Positions 1 to 6,645 of a stretch of DNA of 12,986 nt are shown piece by piece. Source of the DNA: Bacteroidales bacterium (GTDB lineage: Bacteria; Bacteroidota; Bacteroidia; Bacteroidales; UBA932); NCBI GenBank assembly GCA_004555145.1, contig SFJB01000034.1, positions 1 through 12,986 of the forward strand. The letters run 5' to 3'. Position 1 is the first letter of the stretch. Every line of letters begins with the position of its first letter. Made by a program: the position numbers and the translations under genes. The notes beneath the pieces are model-generated. The model did no database searches. It was given only the letters and a program-made list of their open reading frames with translations, and was not told the origin of the DNA.

Positions 1-221
1 CCCCTGTCGTCAGTCCAAGGTACACGGAACATTATGACACGTTCCGGCTCTACCATTCTGTCGAGAATTTTCAGATCCATAAGGTAAGGGTACGAAGTCA
101 CATATGGAGCAACGCTCTCAACGACTTCTCTGACTGCCTGGTGGAACTCGCTCTCACCGGGATTGCGGGCGATAAGCTCAGACATGAACCTATCGACGTA
201 GTTGGCTGTAAATTTGTCCAT
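1..221 (-). CDS. gdhA: NADP-type glutamate dehydrogenase, N-terminal part (partial, runs off left edge)
   Basis: Translating the minus strand from the ATG at 221 gives 73 uninterrupted codons to the window edge, beginning MDKFTANYVDRFMSEL. The segments NPGESEFHQAVREV (residues 20-33) and ERVIMFRVPWTDDRG (about 59-73) match the conserved N-terminus of bacterial hexameric glutamate dehydrogenases, whose usual pattern is PxExEFxQAVxEV followed by PERxxxFRVPWxDDxG. The enzyme reversibly aminates 2-oxoglutarate to glutamate using NAD(P)H in the cytoplasm and is a main route of ammonia assimilation in Bacteroidota. The Rossmann domain and catalytic lysines lie outside the window. The gene is divergent from the nhaC-type gene and has a plausible promoter 22 nt upstream. 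NADP specificity is inferred from the family form and cannot be read from this part. There is no sign of disruption. Confidence 0.9.
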   Translation of the reverse strand, partial: MDKFTANYVDRFMSELIARNPGESEFHQAVREVVESVAPYVTSYPYLMDLKILDRMVEPERVIMFRVPWTDDR

Positions 222-243
222 GAGGTATAATAACTAACGCTTG

Positions 244-274
244 CGAATTTAAGGTTTTTTCCTGTGAATTGCAA
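244..274 (-). promoter_or_regulatory. Candidate promoter of the glutamate dehydrogenase gene
   Basis: Read on the minus strand, TTG (274-272) is followed by a 20-nt spacer and TAAATTCG (251-244). This fits the Bacteroidota TTG-N19-21-TAnnTTTG pattern with one mismatch in the -7 element. The element ends 22 nt before the ATG. The -33 TTG is the other half of the palindrome TTGCAA that also supplies the -33 of the nhaC promoter. Confidence 0.5.
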
Positions 275-300
275 CTCAATCAGTTTTTTGATTAACTTTG
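269..300 (+). promoter_or_regulatory. Candidate promoter of the nhaC-type gene
   Basis: TTG (269-271), a 21-nt spacer and TAACTTTG (293-300) match the Bacteroidota primary sigma-factor consensus exactly at the specified bases. The -7 element ends only 9 nt before the ATG at 310, so the transcript would have almost no leader. The in-frame TTG at 298 lies inside this -7 element and so is not a credible translation start. Confidence 0.65.
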
Positions 301-309
301 CGGCCCGTT

Positions 310-1587
310 ATGAAGAAAAAGCTCTCAGCCCTGTTGTCGCTAAGCCCGCTTCTGGTCTTCCTTTGCGTGTACCTGGTCTCCTCGCTTGTGGCCGGGGATT
401 TTTACCTTATCCCTGTTCCTGCCGCCTTCCTTGTGGCCTGCGTATACGCCGTAGCCGTGTCCCGCGGCAGCCTTGCATCGCGCATAGGGACCATGTCCCG
501 GGGTGCCGGACATCCCAAGGTGCTGCTGATGATATGGATATTCATACTCGCCGGGGCTTTCGCGGGCAGCGCCAAACAGATCGGGGCCGTGGATGCAACT
601 GTGTCCCTGCTCCTAGGGGCCGTGCCGGAGAGCCTGATGCTGGTGGGCCTGTTCATCACCGCATGCTTCATATCCATGGCTGTAGGCACCAGCGTAGGTA
701 CCATAGTTGCGCTCGTTCCCATCGCTTCCGGCATCGCTGCAAAGACCGGCACAGGACTGGAGTTCATCACCGCCCTTGTGGTGGGTGGAGCCTTCTTCGG
801 GGACAATCTCTCCTTCATCTCGGACACCACCATCGCCTCCACCCAGGCTGCCGGTTGCGAAATGGCGGACAAATTCCGCTCCAATCTCAAGATGGCCATA
901 CCTGCTTTTCTGGTGTGCGCCGGGATATATTTCCTTGCCGGCAGGGACTTGAGCTACGCCGTGGAAAAGAGCCCTGTGCAGTGGTTCAAATGCCTTCCTT
1001 ACATAATGGTGATAGTGCTCGCTCTCTGCCGTATGAACGTGTGCGCCATATTGGCCTGCGGCATACTGACCAATGCGGTGCTGGGCTTCGTCTGCGGAGA
1101 TTTCAACTGGACCTCTTTCCTCTCCTGCCTTGGGTCCGGGATCGCCTCCATGAGCGAGCTCATCATCGTGACTATGCTTGCAGGCGGTCTGCTGGAAATG
1201 ATACGCGTGGGAGGAGGACTGGAGCTCATAGTCGATACTATGACATCCCGCGTGCGAAGCAAGGCCGGGGCGGAGCTGTCGATTGCCGCGATGGTGAGCC
1301 TTTCGAACCTGTGTACCGCCAACAACACCATCGCCATCATCACCTCAGGCCAGATCGCCCGCGACATTGCCGGGCGTTTCGGAATCAGCCCGAAAAGGAC
1401 CGCGAGCCTGCTGGACGTGTTCTCCTGCCTGGTGCAGGGCATCATCCCTTATGGGGCACAACTGCTGATGGCCGCAGGACTCGCTTCAATCTCGCCCGCA
1501 GCCATCATTCCTTATCTTTACTATCCTTATCTTCTAGGCGCCTTTGCCCTACTTTCCATTCTTGCGGGCTTTTTCAGGCGCAAGTGA
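310..1587 (+). CDS. nhaC: NhaC-family Na+/H+ antiporter
   Basis: This encodes a 425-residue, highly hydrophobic inner-membrane protein with about 11-12 probable membrane segments. The diagnostic stretch GAFFGDNLSFISDTTIAST (residues 160-178) is the NhaC signature, with the polar FGDN and ISDTT residues expected to lie in the ion path. A second conserved polar stretch, NLCTANNTIAIITSGQIA, lies at about 333-350. NhaC proteins exchange cytoplasmic Na+ for external H+, supporting pH and sodium homeostasis; some relatives couple to organic acids instead, so the exact substrate is inferred. The length is slightly below that of Bacillus members (about 450-460 residues) but the core is complete. I chose the ATG at 310 because a consensus -7 promoter element ends at 300. 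The gene ends 52 bp before the next gene, which has its own promoter, so I do not place it in the efflux operon. Confidence 0.88.
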   Translation: MKKKLSALLSLSPLLVFLCVYLVSSLVAGDFYLIPVPAAFLVACVYAVAVSRGSLASRIGTMSRGAGHPKVLLMIWIFILAGAFAGSAKQIGAVDATVSLLLGAVPESLMLVGLFITACFISMAVGTSVGTIVALVPIASGIAAKTGTGLEFITALVVGGAFFGDNLSFISDTTIASTQAAGCEMADKFRSNLKMAIPAFLVCAGIYFLAGRDLSYAVEKSPVQWFKCLPYIMVIVLALCRMNVCAILACGILTNAVLGFVCGDFNWTSFLSCLGSGIASMSELIIVTMLAGGLLEMIRVGGGLELIVDTMTSRVRSKAGAELSIAAMVSLSNLCTANNTIAIITSGQIARDIAGRFGISPKRTASLLDVFSCLVQGIIPYGAQLLMAAGLASISPAAIIPYLYYPYLLGAFALLSILAGFFRRK

Positions 1588-1618
1588 TTCCAGAGTGAAT
1601 AAAAAATTGCTATATTTG
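1588..1618 (+). promoter_or_regulatory. Candidate promoter of the metal efflux operon
   Basis: TATATTTG (1611-1618) is a perfect TAnnTTTG -7 element. A weaker -33 match, TTC (1588-1590), lies 20 nt upstream and starts immediately after the nhaC stop codon. The element ends 21 nt before the ATG at 1640. I see no equivalent element before the genes at 2080, 3541 or 6630, so this is the likely promoter for all four. I recognise no operator for a metal sensor around it. Confidence 0.65.
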
Positions 1619-1639
1619 CCGGATAGCCAGCAAAACGGT

Positions 1640-2011
1640 ATGAAGCATCGCAAACTCACAGCTCTGTTCTGCGTTCTCGCATACCTCGTGGTCTTCGCCC
1701 ACTCGGCAATAGCCCACGAGCACCATCTCGTATGCCACGGCGGAGGAGAGCAGACCGAGAGCGAAAGCACCCACAGTTTCCACTACGGAAGTTGCGAACT
1801 GCTCAACACCTTCCTTGCCTCAGAAGACGGGTCCCTGACGCCACTCTTTTTCCAACTGTTCAGCCTCTGCGCAGCAGTGGTTCCCGACAACTCCGGCTTC
1901 CTTCATGACAGGGACTGTGCACAAATAGTCGAATTTTTCTACTCAGTCGGATTCACCGACCCTCCTTTGAGGGGCGCAAAGGGCCTCAGGGCACCTCCTG
2001 TGGACTTATGA
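1640..2011 (+). CDS. Small secreted His/Cys-rich protein heading the metal efflux operon
   Basis: This encodes 123 residues with a clear signal peptide: basic MKHRK, a hydrophobic core, then HSAIA with probable cleavage after Ala25. The mature protein would start HEHHLVCHGG. His residues cluster near the N-terminus (26, 28, 29, 33, 45, 48), with Cys at 32, 52, 77 and 93 and His at 89. The C-terminus ends in LRAPPVDL. Apart from the start codon there is no methionine, which argues against a CusF-like Cu(I) chaperone using Met ligands. I cannot name a family; small secreted His-rich proteins with a similar ending occur near metal RND operons in Bacteroidota, but that is recollection. As first gene of the operon, 68 bp before the adaptor gene, a periplasmic metal-binding or metal-delivery role is inferred. 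The ATG at 1640 is preferred over upstream in-frame codons because the promoter lies at 1611-1618. Confidence 0.75.
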   Translation: MKHRKLTALFCVLAYLVVFAHSAIAHEHHLVCHGGGEQTESESTHSFHYGSCELLNTFLASEDGSLTPLFFQLFSLCAAVVPDNSGFLHDRDCAQIVEFFYSVGFTDPPLRGAKGLRAPPVDL

Positions 2012-2020
2012 TTTCTTTCA

Positions 2021-2043
2021 GGACCTTGCCTTTTGCAGGGCCC
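2021..2043 (+). other. Short hairpin between the His-rich gene and the adaptor gene
   Basis: CCTTGC (2024-2029) pairs with GCAGGG (2035-2040) around a 5-nt loop, with one G-T wobble. Two further G-C pairs (2021-2022 with 2042-2043) follow a mismatch. No T-run follows, so it is not a classic intrinsic terminator. It lies in the 68-bp gap of the operon and could protect the mRNA or tune downstream expression. It may also be chance. Confidence 0.25.
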
Positions 2044-2079
2044 GGATCAATTATAGTCCAACCAAGAATCCAATAATCA

Positions 2080-3525
2080 ATGAAGAAATACTTTATCTAT
2101 GCACTGCTGCTGTGCCTTGCCTGCGCTTGCGGTGCAGAACACCACGAACACGAACACGAGCACGAAGAGGATGCCCACAGATCAGTGCAGCTCTGCTCCA
2201 TTTCAGATAATATCGAACTCTTTGCAGAAAGCGGAGATATGGAAGAAGGGGAAGAGACTTCCCTGAAAGCCTGGTTCACTGATCTTGACAGCTTCAAGGC
2301 CGCAGCAGGAGAGACAGCCACGCTGAGCTACAGGGCCGAAGGAGGAACAATTCAGAGCACCGAGGGAATAAAGCAGGGCGAAGGGGTGTTCCGCTTCGAT
2401 TTTACCCCGGGCTGCCATGAGAACTGCCTGGTGAACGTTCAGTTTGCGGGAAGGGTCTTCGATTGCAGCGGGGCCTCACATTCCCACGCTCCGGCAAACA
2501 GCGTAAACTTCTCCCGCGAGCAGAGCTGGAAGATTGATTTCGCTACAACCAGGGCTGAAAGTATGCGGATAGGCTCAGTCATCAAAACTGTAGGTCGCAT
2601 AAGCTCCCTTCCTGGAAGGGAATTCACAATCGTTGCAAAAACCTCAGGCATAATCAATTATGCAAAGCCAAACCTCACAGTCGGAAGCAGCGTGAAAAGC
2701 AGCGAGCCTCTGTTCCTGATCAGCAGCGACGGACTTGCCGATTCCAATATGGAGGTCCGCTACAGCAATGCCAAGGCCGAGTACGAGCGTGCCGGCGAAG
2801 AATATGAGAGGAAAAGCAGACTTGCCGAGGACAATATAGTGAGCAAGGGTGAGCTCTCCAGAGCCAGGGCCGAATACCTCAGCGCCAAGGCGGAGTTTGA
2901 AAATCTTGAGCGCAACTACCGCAACGGCTCCTTTGCCGCCTTCCCTGAGATTTCCGGCTACCTGGATGACATCTATGTCTCCAACGGAGACTATGTGGAG
3001 ACAGGCACTCCCCTCGCCTGCGTTGCCAGCGGCGGACGTTTCCTTGTCACAGCCAAGGTCCAGCCTAGCTATTTCACTGATATACAAGATATAAGCGACT
3101 GCATTTTCCTCACTTCCAAGGGCAGTTTCAGCCTCTCGGAACTGGACGGCAAAATCGTCAGCGTGGGACGTTCCGCTTCCGCAGGAAGCCCGCTCATCCC
3201 TGTGAGCTTCGAAATCAACGGCTACGAAGGCTGCCTCAGCGGATCCTTTGCCGACCTGCGCATCTGCTGTTCCGGTGAGACCGAAAGGATAGCCGTGCCT
3301 TGCGAAGCTCTGGTGGAAGAATCAGGCAACTTCTTCGTATACAAGCAATTGAATCCGGAAACCTACGAGAAGGTCCAGGTCGTTCCTGCCGAGAGCAACG
3401 GCAGATACACGGCAATAATCTCCGGTCTGGAAGGAGGCGAGACCATAGTCAGCCGCGGAGCGGTCATACTCAAGCTCGCTCAGGCCGCAGGCAGTCTGGA
3501 CGCACATTCAGGCCACGTTCACTGA
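2080..3525 (+). CDS. RND efflux periplasmic adaptor (CusB/CzcB-type membrane fusion lipoprotein)
   Basis: This encodes 481 residues. The N-terminus MKKYFIYALLLCLACACG suggests a lipoprotein signal with Cys15 or Cys17 as lipidation site, though the lipobox is not canonical. A metal-binding run of alternating His and Glu follows (residues 21-33). Residues about 36-145 resemble the extra beta-sandwich domain of Bacteroidota CusB-like adaptors (ELFAESGDMEEGEETSLKAW) and contain CHENC (112-116) and SHSH (133-136). The core then follows: a first barrel-sandwich half (about 165-215), a helical hairpin (about 222-282), the second barrel-sandwich half (EISGYLDDIYVSNGDYVETGTPL, split near 300), and beta-barrel and membrane-proximal domains to about 470. 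The protein ends in a His tail, HSGHVH. It should link the pump to the outer-membrane channel and may hand over metal. It ends 15 bp before the pump gene. Thirteen cysteines in total are notable. The specific metal is unresolved. Confidence 0.87.
   Translation: MKKYFIYALLLCLACACGAEHHEHEHEHEEDAHRSVQLCSISDNIELFAESGDMEEGEETSLKAWFTDLDSFKAAAGETATLSYRAEGGTIQSTEGIKQGEGVFRFDFTPGCHENCLVNVQFAGRVFDCSGASHSHAPANSVNFSREQSWKIDFATTRAESMRIGSVIKTVGRISSLPGREFTIVAKTSGIINYAKPNLTVGSSVKSSEPLFLISSDGLADSNMEVRYSNAKAEYERAGEEYERKSRLAEDNIVSKGELSRARAEYLSAKAEFENLERNYRNGSFAAFPEISGYLDDIYVSNGDYVETGTPLACVASGGRFLVTAKVQPSYFTDIQDISDCIFLTSKGSFSLSELDGKIVSVGRSASAGSPLIPVSFEINGYEGCLSGSFADLRICCSGETERIAVPCEALVEESGNFFVYKQLNPETYEKVQVVPAESNGRYTAIISGLEGGETIVSRGAVILKLAQAAGSLDAHSGHVH
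2143..2166 (+). repeat. In-frame 6-bp tandem repeat encoding the His-Glu run
   Basis: Four consecutive CACGAR units (CACGAA, CACGAA, CACGAG, CACGAA) encode alternating His and Glu at residues 22-29 of the adaptor. Because the unit is 6 bp, gain or loss by slippage would keep the reading frame and only change the number of His-Glu pairs. Confidence 0.7.
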
Positions 3526-3540
3526 TAAAAATCCAATATT

Positions 3541-6500
3541 ATGAACTGGTTGAATGGAATAATACACTTCTCGCTCAAGAACAGGCTCATCGTGCTTCTG
3601 GGCGCTGCCCTAATCGTTGCCGGAGGCCTGTGGAGCGCAGACAGGATAGACGTTGACGTGTTCCCTGACCTCACCGCCCCGACAGTCGTGATAATGTCCG
3701 ACGCACGGGGAATGTCGGCAGAGGAAGTGGAGCGTCTTGTCACCTTCCCTGTTGAGACGGCGGTGAACGGAGCCGCCAACGTAAGGCGCGTGCGTTCTTC
3801 CTCGATGTACGGATACTCCTTCGTCTGGGTGGAATTCGACTGGGGTATGGATGTGTTCCGCGCCCGTCAGACCGTGTCCGAGAAACTCGTCACCATTGGG
3901 GAACAGCTTCCGGACGGAATAGTGCCTATGCTCGCTCCTCAATCCAGCGTGATGGGTGAGATTATGTTCCTAGGACTCCAGTCCGAAACCACTCCCATGA
4001 TGGAGCTCCGCGACATTGCGAACTGGGTCATCAAGCCGGCGATACTTGCCACCGGAGGCGTATCCCAGGTCACCGTCGTCGGAGGCGACGAGAAGCAGTA
4101 CCAGGTCCTCGCCGACCCGCTGCGTATGGAAGCCTTCGGAGTCACGATGGAAGAGCTGGAGAACGCCTGTACCAGCCTCAGTGTGAATTCTGAGGGCGGA
4201 ATAGTCAGGGACAGGGGCAACGAGTACGCCCTGCGCGGAATTGCCCGTACTACTGACCTGGATGAACTCGGCGCCACCCTCGTGCGCATTTCTGGAAGCG
4301 ACCCCGTATGCATCAGGGATGTCGCTACCATACGCACGGGCGCAGCCGTACGTCTGGGCACCGCATCGATGAATGCAAAACCTGCAGTCATCATTTCCGT
4401 GAGCAAGCAGCCTGACATCAACACCCTCAAGGTCACCAGGGCCATAGAACGCAGCGTGCAGGATGCTGCCGCCTCCCTGCCTTCCGACATCACAGTGGAC
4501 ACCCACATCTTCCAGCAGGCCGATTTCATCCAGGCCTCCGTCGGCAACGTGGGCCGTGCCCTGCTCGAAGGTGCCCTCTTCGTGATTCTGATTCTTTTCC
4601 TTTTCCTGGGCAACTTCAGGACCACACTCATCTCAGTGATCGCGATTCCCGTTTCCCTGCTCGCCACCATCATAGTGCTGCTCGCCCTGGGTATGGACAT
4701 CAACACGATGACTCTCGGAGGCATGTGCATCGCCATAGGTTCCCTGGTGGACGACGCCATCATAGACGTGGAGAACGTGTACAAACGCCTGCGCCAGAAC
4801 CACAGTAAGGCGCCCTCTGAGCGCGACTCCGTCTTCCACGTGGTATTCGAGGGTTCCCGCGAGATCCGGTCTTCCGTAATCAACGCCACCCTCATCATAA
4901 TGGTCGCCTTCACCCCTCTCTTCTTCCTCGACGGGATGGAGGGAAGGCTGCTCAAGCCTCTTGGAATCTCCTTTATAATTGCCCTGTTCATGTCTCTGCT
5001 CGTGGCTATGACTCTAACGCCTCTTCTGTGCAAGGACCTGCTCTCGAGCGAGAAATACCTCAACAGGAACGACAGGGAAAGTTTCCTGAGCCGCAAACTT
5101 TCCGCCTGGTACTCCAGGGCTCTGGAAGCCGCCATGGGGCACAGGAAGACGGTTCTGGGCACCACTGCCCTGCTCCTTGCCGGCGCCCTGCTGGTGTTCA
5201 GCTTTATGGGAAGCAGTTTCCTTCCTGACTTCAACGAAGGTTCCATGACCATCTCCGCCGTAACGGGACAGGGCAGTTCCTTGGACGTGAACGACCAGTT
5301 GGGCGAGCTTATGGAAAGGGAATTGCTCACGATTCCGGAAGTCGTGCGCACTTCGCGACGCACTGGCCGCGGCGACCTGGACGAGCATTCGCAGGCCACG
5401 AACGGGGCCGAAATCGACGTCAATTTCAAGCTCGGCAAACGTTCCAGGGAAGTAGTGTTCGACGAGGTGAGAGCCAAGCTCAACGCCATCCCGGGAGTCG
5501 CAGTGACCGTAGGACAGCCGCTCGGCCACCGCATCGACCATATGCTCTCCGGAACAAAAGCCGCAATCGCAATAAAGATATTCGGCACAGACCTGAGTAC
5601 GCTCCAGATGACCGGCAACAGCATCAAGGCAGCCATCGCAGACATAGAAGGCCTCGTGGACCTGTCCATAGAGCAGCAGGCCTCCACTCCGCAAATACTC
5701 ATCAAGGCGAGACGCGAAGCACTGGCCTTTTACGGCATCAGTACAGGCGAATTCAAGCGTTTCGTGGAGTTGGCGTTTTCCGGAGAGAAGATGTCCGACA
5801 TATACGAAGGACAGAGGCGTTACGATGTGGTGCTGAAGCTCGACGACAAGTACACTGGAAGCGCGGATGCTATAGGCAAGGTGCTGATAGACACAGGATT
5901 CGGGAGCAAAGTGCCGCTTGAAGAAGTGGCGGAGATTGTCTCCACCACAGGTCCGGGCGCAATCAGCAGGGAGAACGTGCAGCGCAAGCTCGTGGTATCG
6001 GCGAACGTCAGCGGACGTGACGTCGGAAGCGTGGTCGAAGACATCAGGGAAGCCGTCGCCAGCAGCATAACTCTCCCTGAAGGCTACCGCATCGAGTACG
6101 GCGGCCAGTTCGAGAGCGCCGGCAAGGCCTCCCGCACCCTGGCACTCGCCACCATACTCGCCGTGTTCGTGATATTCCTGTTGCTCTATGCCGAGTTCCG
6201 CGACCTGGGACTCTCGCTCATAGTGCTTGCCAGCCTGCCTCTCGCCCTCATCGGCGGCGTATTCGCCGTGTGGATAAGTTCAGCCGTGATCAGCATTCCT
6301 GCCATCATCGGTTTCATCACCCTTTTCGGTATAGCCACCCGCAACGGAGTGCTGCTCATCAACCGCTACCGCCATCTCCAGGAGGGTGGAACAAGCCTTC
6401 ACCAGAGCATACACGAAGGCTCCGTGGACAGGCTCAATCCCATACTGATGACAGCCCTTACCTCCGCCCTCGCCCTCATTCCCCTTGTGGTGAACGGAGA

Positions 6501-6645
6501 CAAGACCGGCAACGAGATTCAGAGTCCTATGGCCGTAGTCGTGCTGGGAGGACTCGTCAGCTCCACCCTGCTGAACATCTTCGTGGTGCCGATAATGTAT
6601 GAATGGTTTGAAAAAAGAAAAGCAAAGAAATGCGTAAAGTCTTAA
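3541..6645 (+). CDS. Heavy-metal efflux RND transporter (CusA/CzcA family)
   Basis: This encodes 1034 residues, full length for the family. The layout is classic RND: TM1 (about 14-32), a large periplasmic loop, TM2-TM6 (about 340-500), TM7 (about 535-555), a second large loop, and TM8-TM12 (about 865-1020). Family segments include DVDVFPDLTAPTVVI (37-51), IKPAILATGGVSQVTVVGGDEKQYQV (split near 177), HRIDHMLSG (663-671) and AIKIFG (677-682). In TM4, TLGGMCIAIGSLVDDAI is followed by DVEN: Asp404 and Glu411 correspond to CzcA Asp408 and Glu415, needed for proton coupling, while CzcA Asp402 is replaced by Ala398. The pump would use the proton gradient to expel metal cations, probably from the periplasm. 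The substrate is uncertain: the TM4 pattern is neither typical CzcA nor typical CusA. The gene overlaps the channel gene by 16 bp, suggesting coupled translation. Confidence 0.93.
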   Translation: MNWLNGIIHFSLKNRLIVLLGAALIVAGGLWSADRIDVDVFPDLTAPTVVIMSDARGMSAEEVERLVTFPVETAVNGAANVRRVRSSSMYGYSFVWVEFDWGMDVFRARQTVSEKLVTIGEQLPDGIVPMLAPQSSVMGEIMFLGLQSETTPMMELRDIANWVIKPAILATGGVSQVTVVGGDEKQYQVLADPLRMEAFGVTMEELENACTSLSVNSEGGIVRDRGNEYALRGIARTTDLDELGATLVRISGSDPVCIRDVATIRTGAAVRLGTASMNAKPAVIISVSKQPDINTLKVTRAIERSVQDAAASLPSDITVDTHIFQQADFIQASVGNVGRALLEGALFVILILFLFLGNFRTTLISVIAIPVSLLATIIVLLALGMDINTMTLGGMCIAIGSLVDDAIIDVENVYKRLRQNHSKAPSERDSVFHVVFEGSREIRSSVINATLIIMVAFTPLFFLDGMEGRLLKPLGISFIIALFMSLLVAMTLTPLLCKDLLSSEKYLNRNDRESFLSRKLSAWYSRALEAAMGHRKTVLGTTALLLAGALLVFSFMGSSFLPDFNEGSMTISAVTGQGSSLDVNDQLGELMERELLTIPEVVRTSRRTGRGDLDEHSQATNGAEIDVNFKLGKRSREVVFDEVRAKLNAIPGVAVTVGQPLGHRIDHMLSGTKAAIAIKIFGTDLSTLQMTGNSIKAAIADIEGLVDLSIEQQASTPQILIKARREALAFYGISTGEFKRFVELAFSGEKMSDIYEGQRRYDVVLKLDDKYTGSADAIGKVLIDTGFGSKVPLEEVAEIVSTTGPGAISRENVQRKLVVSANVSGRDVGSVVEDIREAVASSITLPEGYRIEYGGQFESAGKASRTLALATILAVFVIFLLLYAEFRDLGLSLIVLASLPLALIGGVFAVWISSAVISIPAIIGFITLFGIATRNGVLLINRYRHLQEGGTSLHQSIHEGSVDRLNPILMTALTSALALIPLVVNGDKTGNEIQSPMAVVVLGGLVSSTLLNIFVVPIMYEWFEKRKAKKCVKS

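Noticed and set aside
298..309. TTG start giving nhaC four extra residues
   Set aside because: The TTG is part of the -7 promoter element TAACTTTG; ATG at 310 is the credible start.
264..1598. 444-codon plus-strand frame overlapping the nhaC-type gene
   Set aside because: The translation is Arg/His/Cys-rich without membrane segments or motifs, while the overlapping frame carries the NhaC signature. It is a shadow frame.
1544..1639. Upstream extension of the His-rich protein into the nhaC gene
   Set aside because: It overlaps nhaC and the promoter at 1611-1618. The ATG at 1640 begins a proper signal peptide.
1588..2079. Copper-specific (cus) identity of the operon with a CusF-like chaperone
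   Set aside because: The small protein lacks the methionines of CusF, the pump TM4 differs from CusA, and the gene order differs from cusCFBA. I therefore withheld cus or czc gene symbols.
3939..5705. Long open frame (588 codons) on the minus strand inside the pump gene
   Set aside because: It lies fully antisense to a clear RND transporter, has Ser/Arg/Met-rich composition with no recognisable motif, and is explained by codon bias of the GC-rich gene on the other strand.
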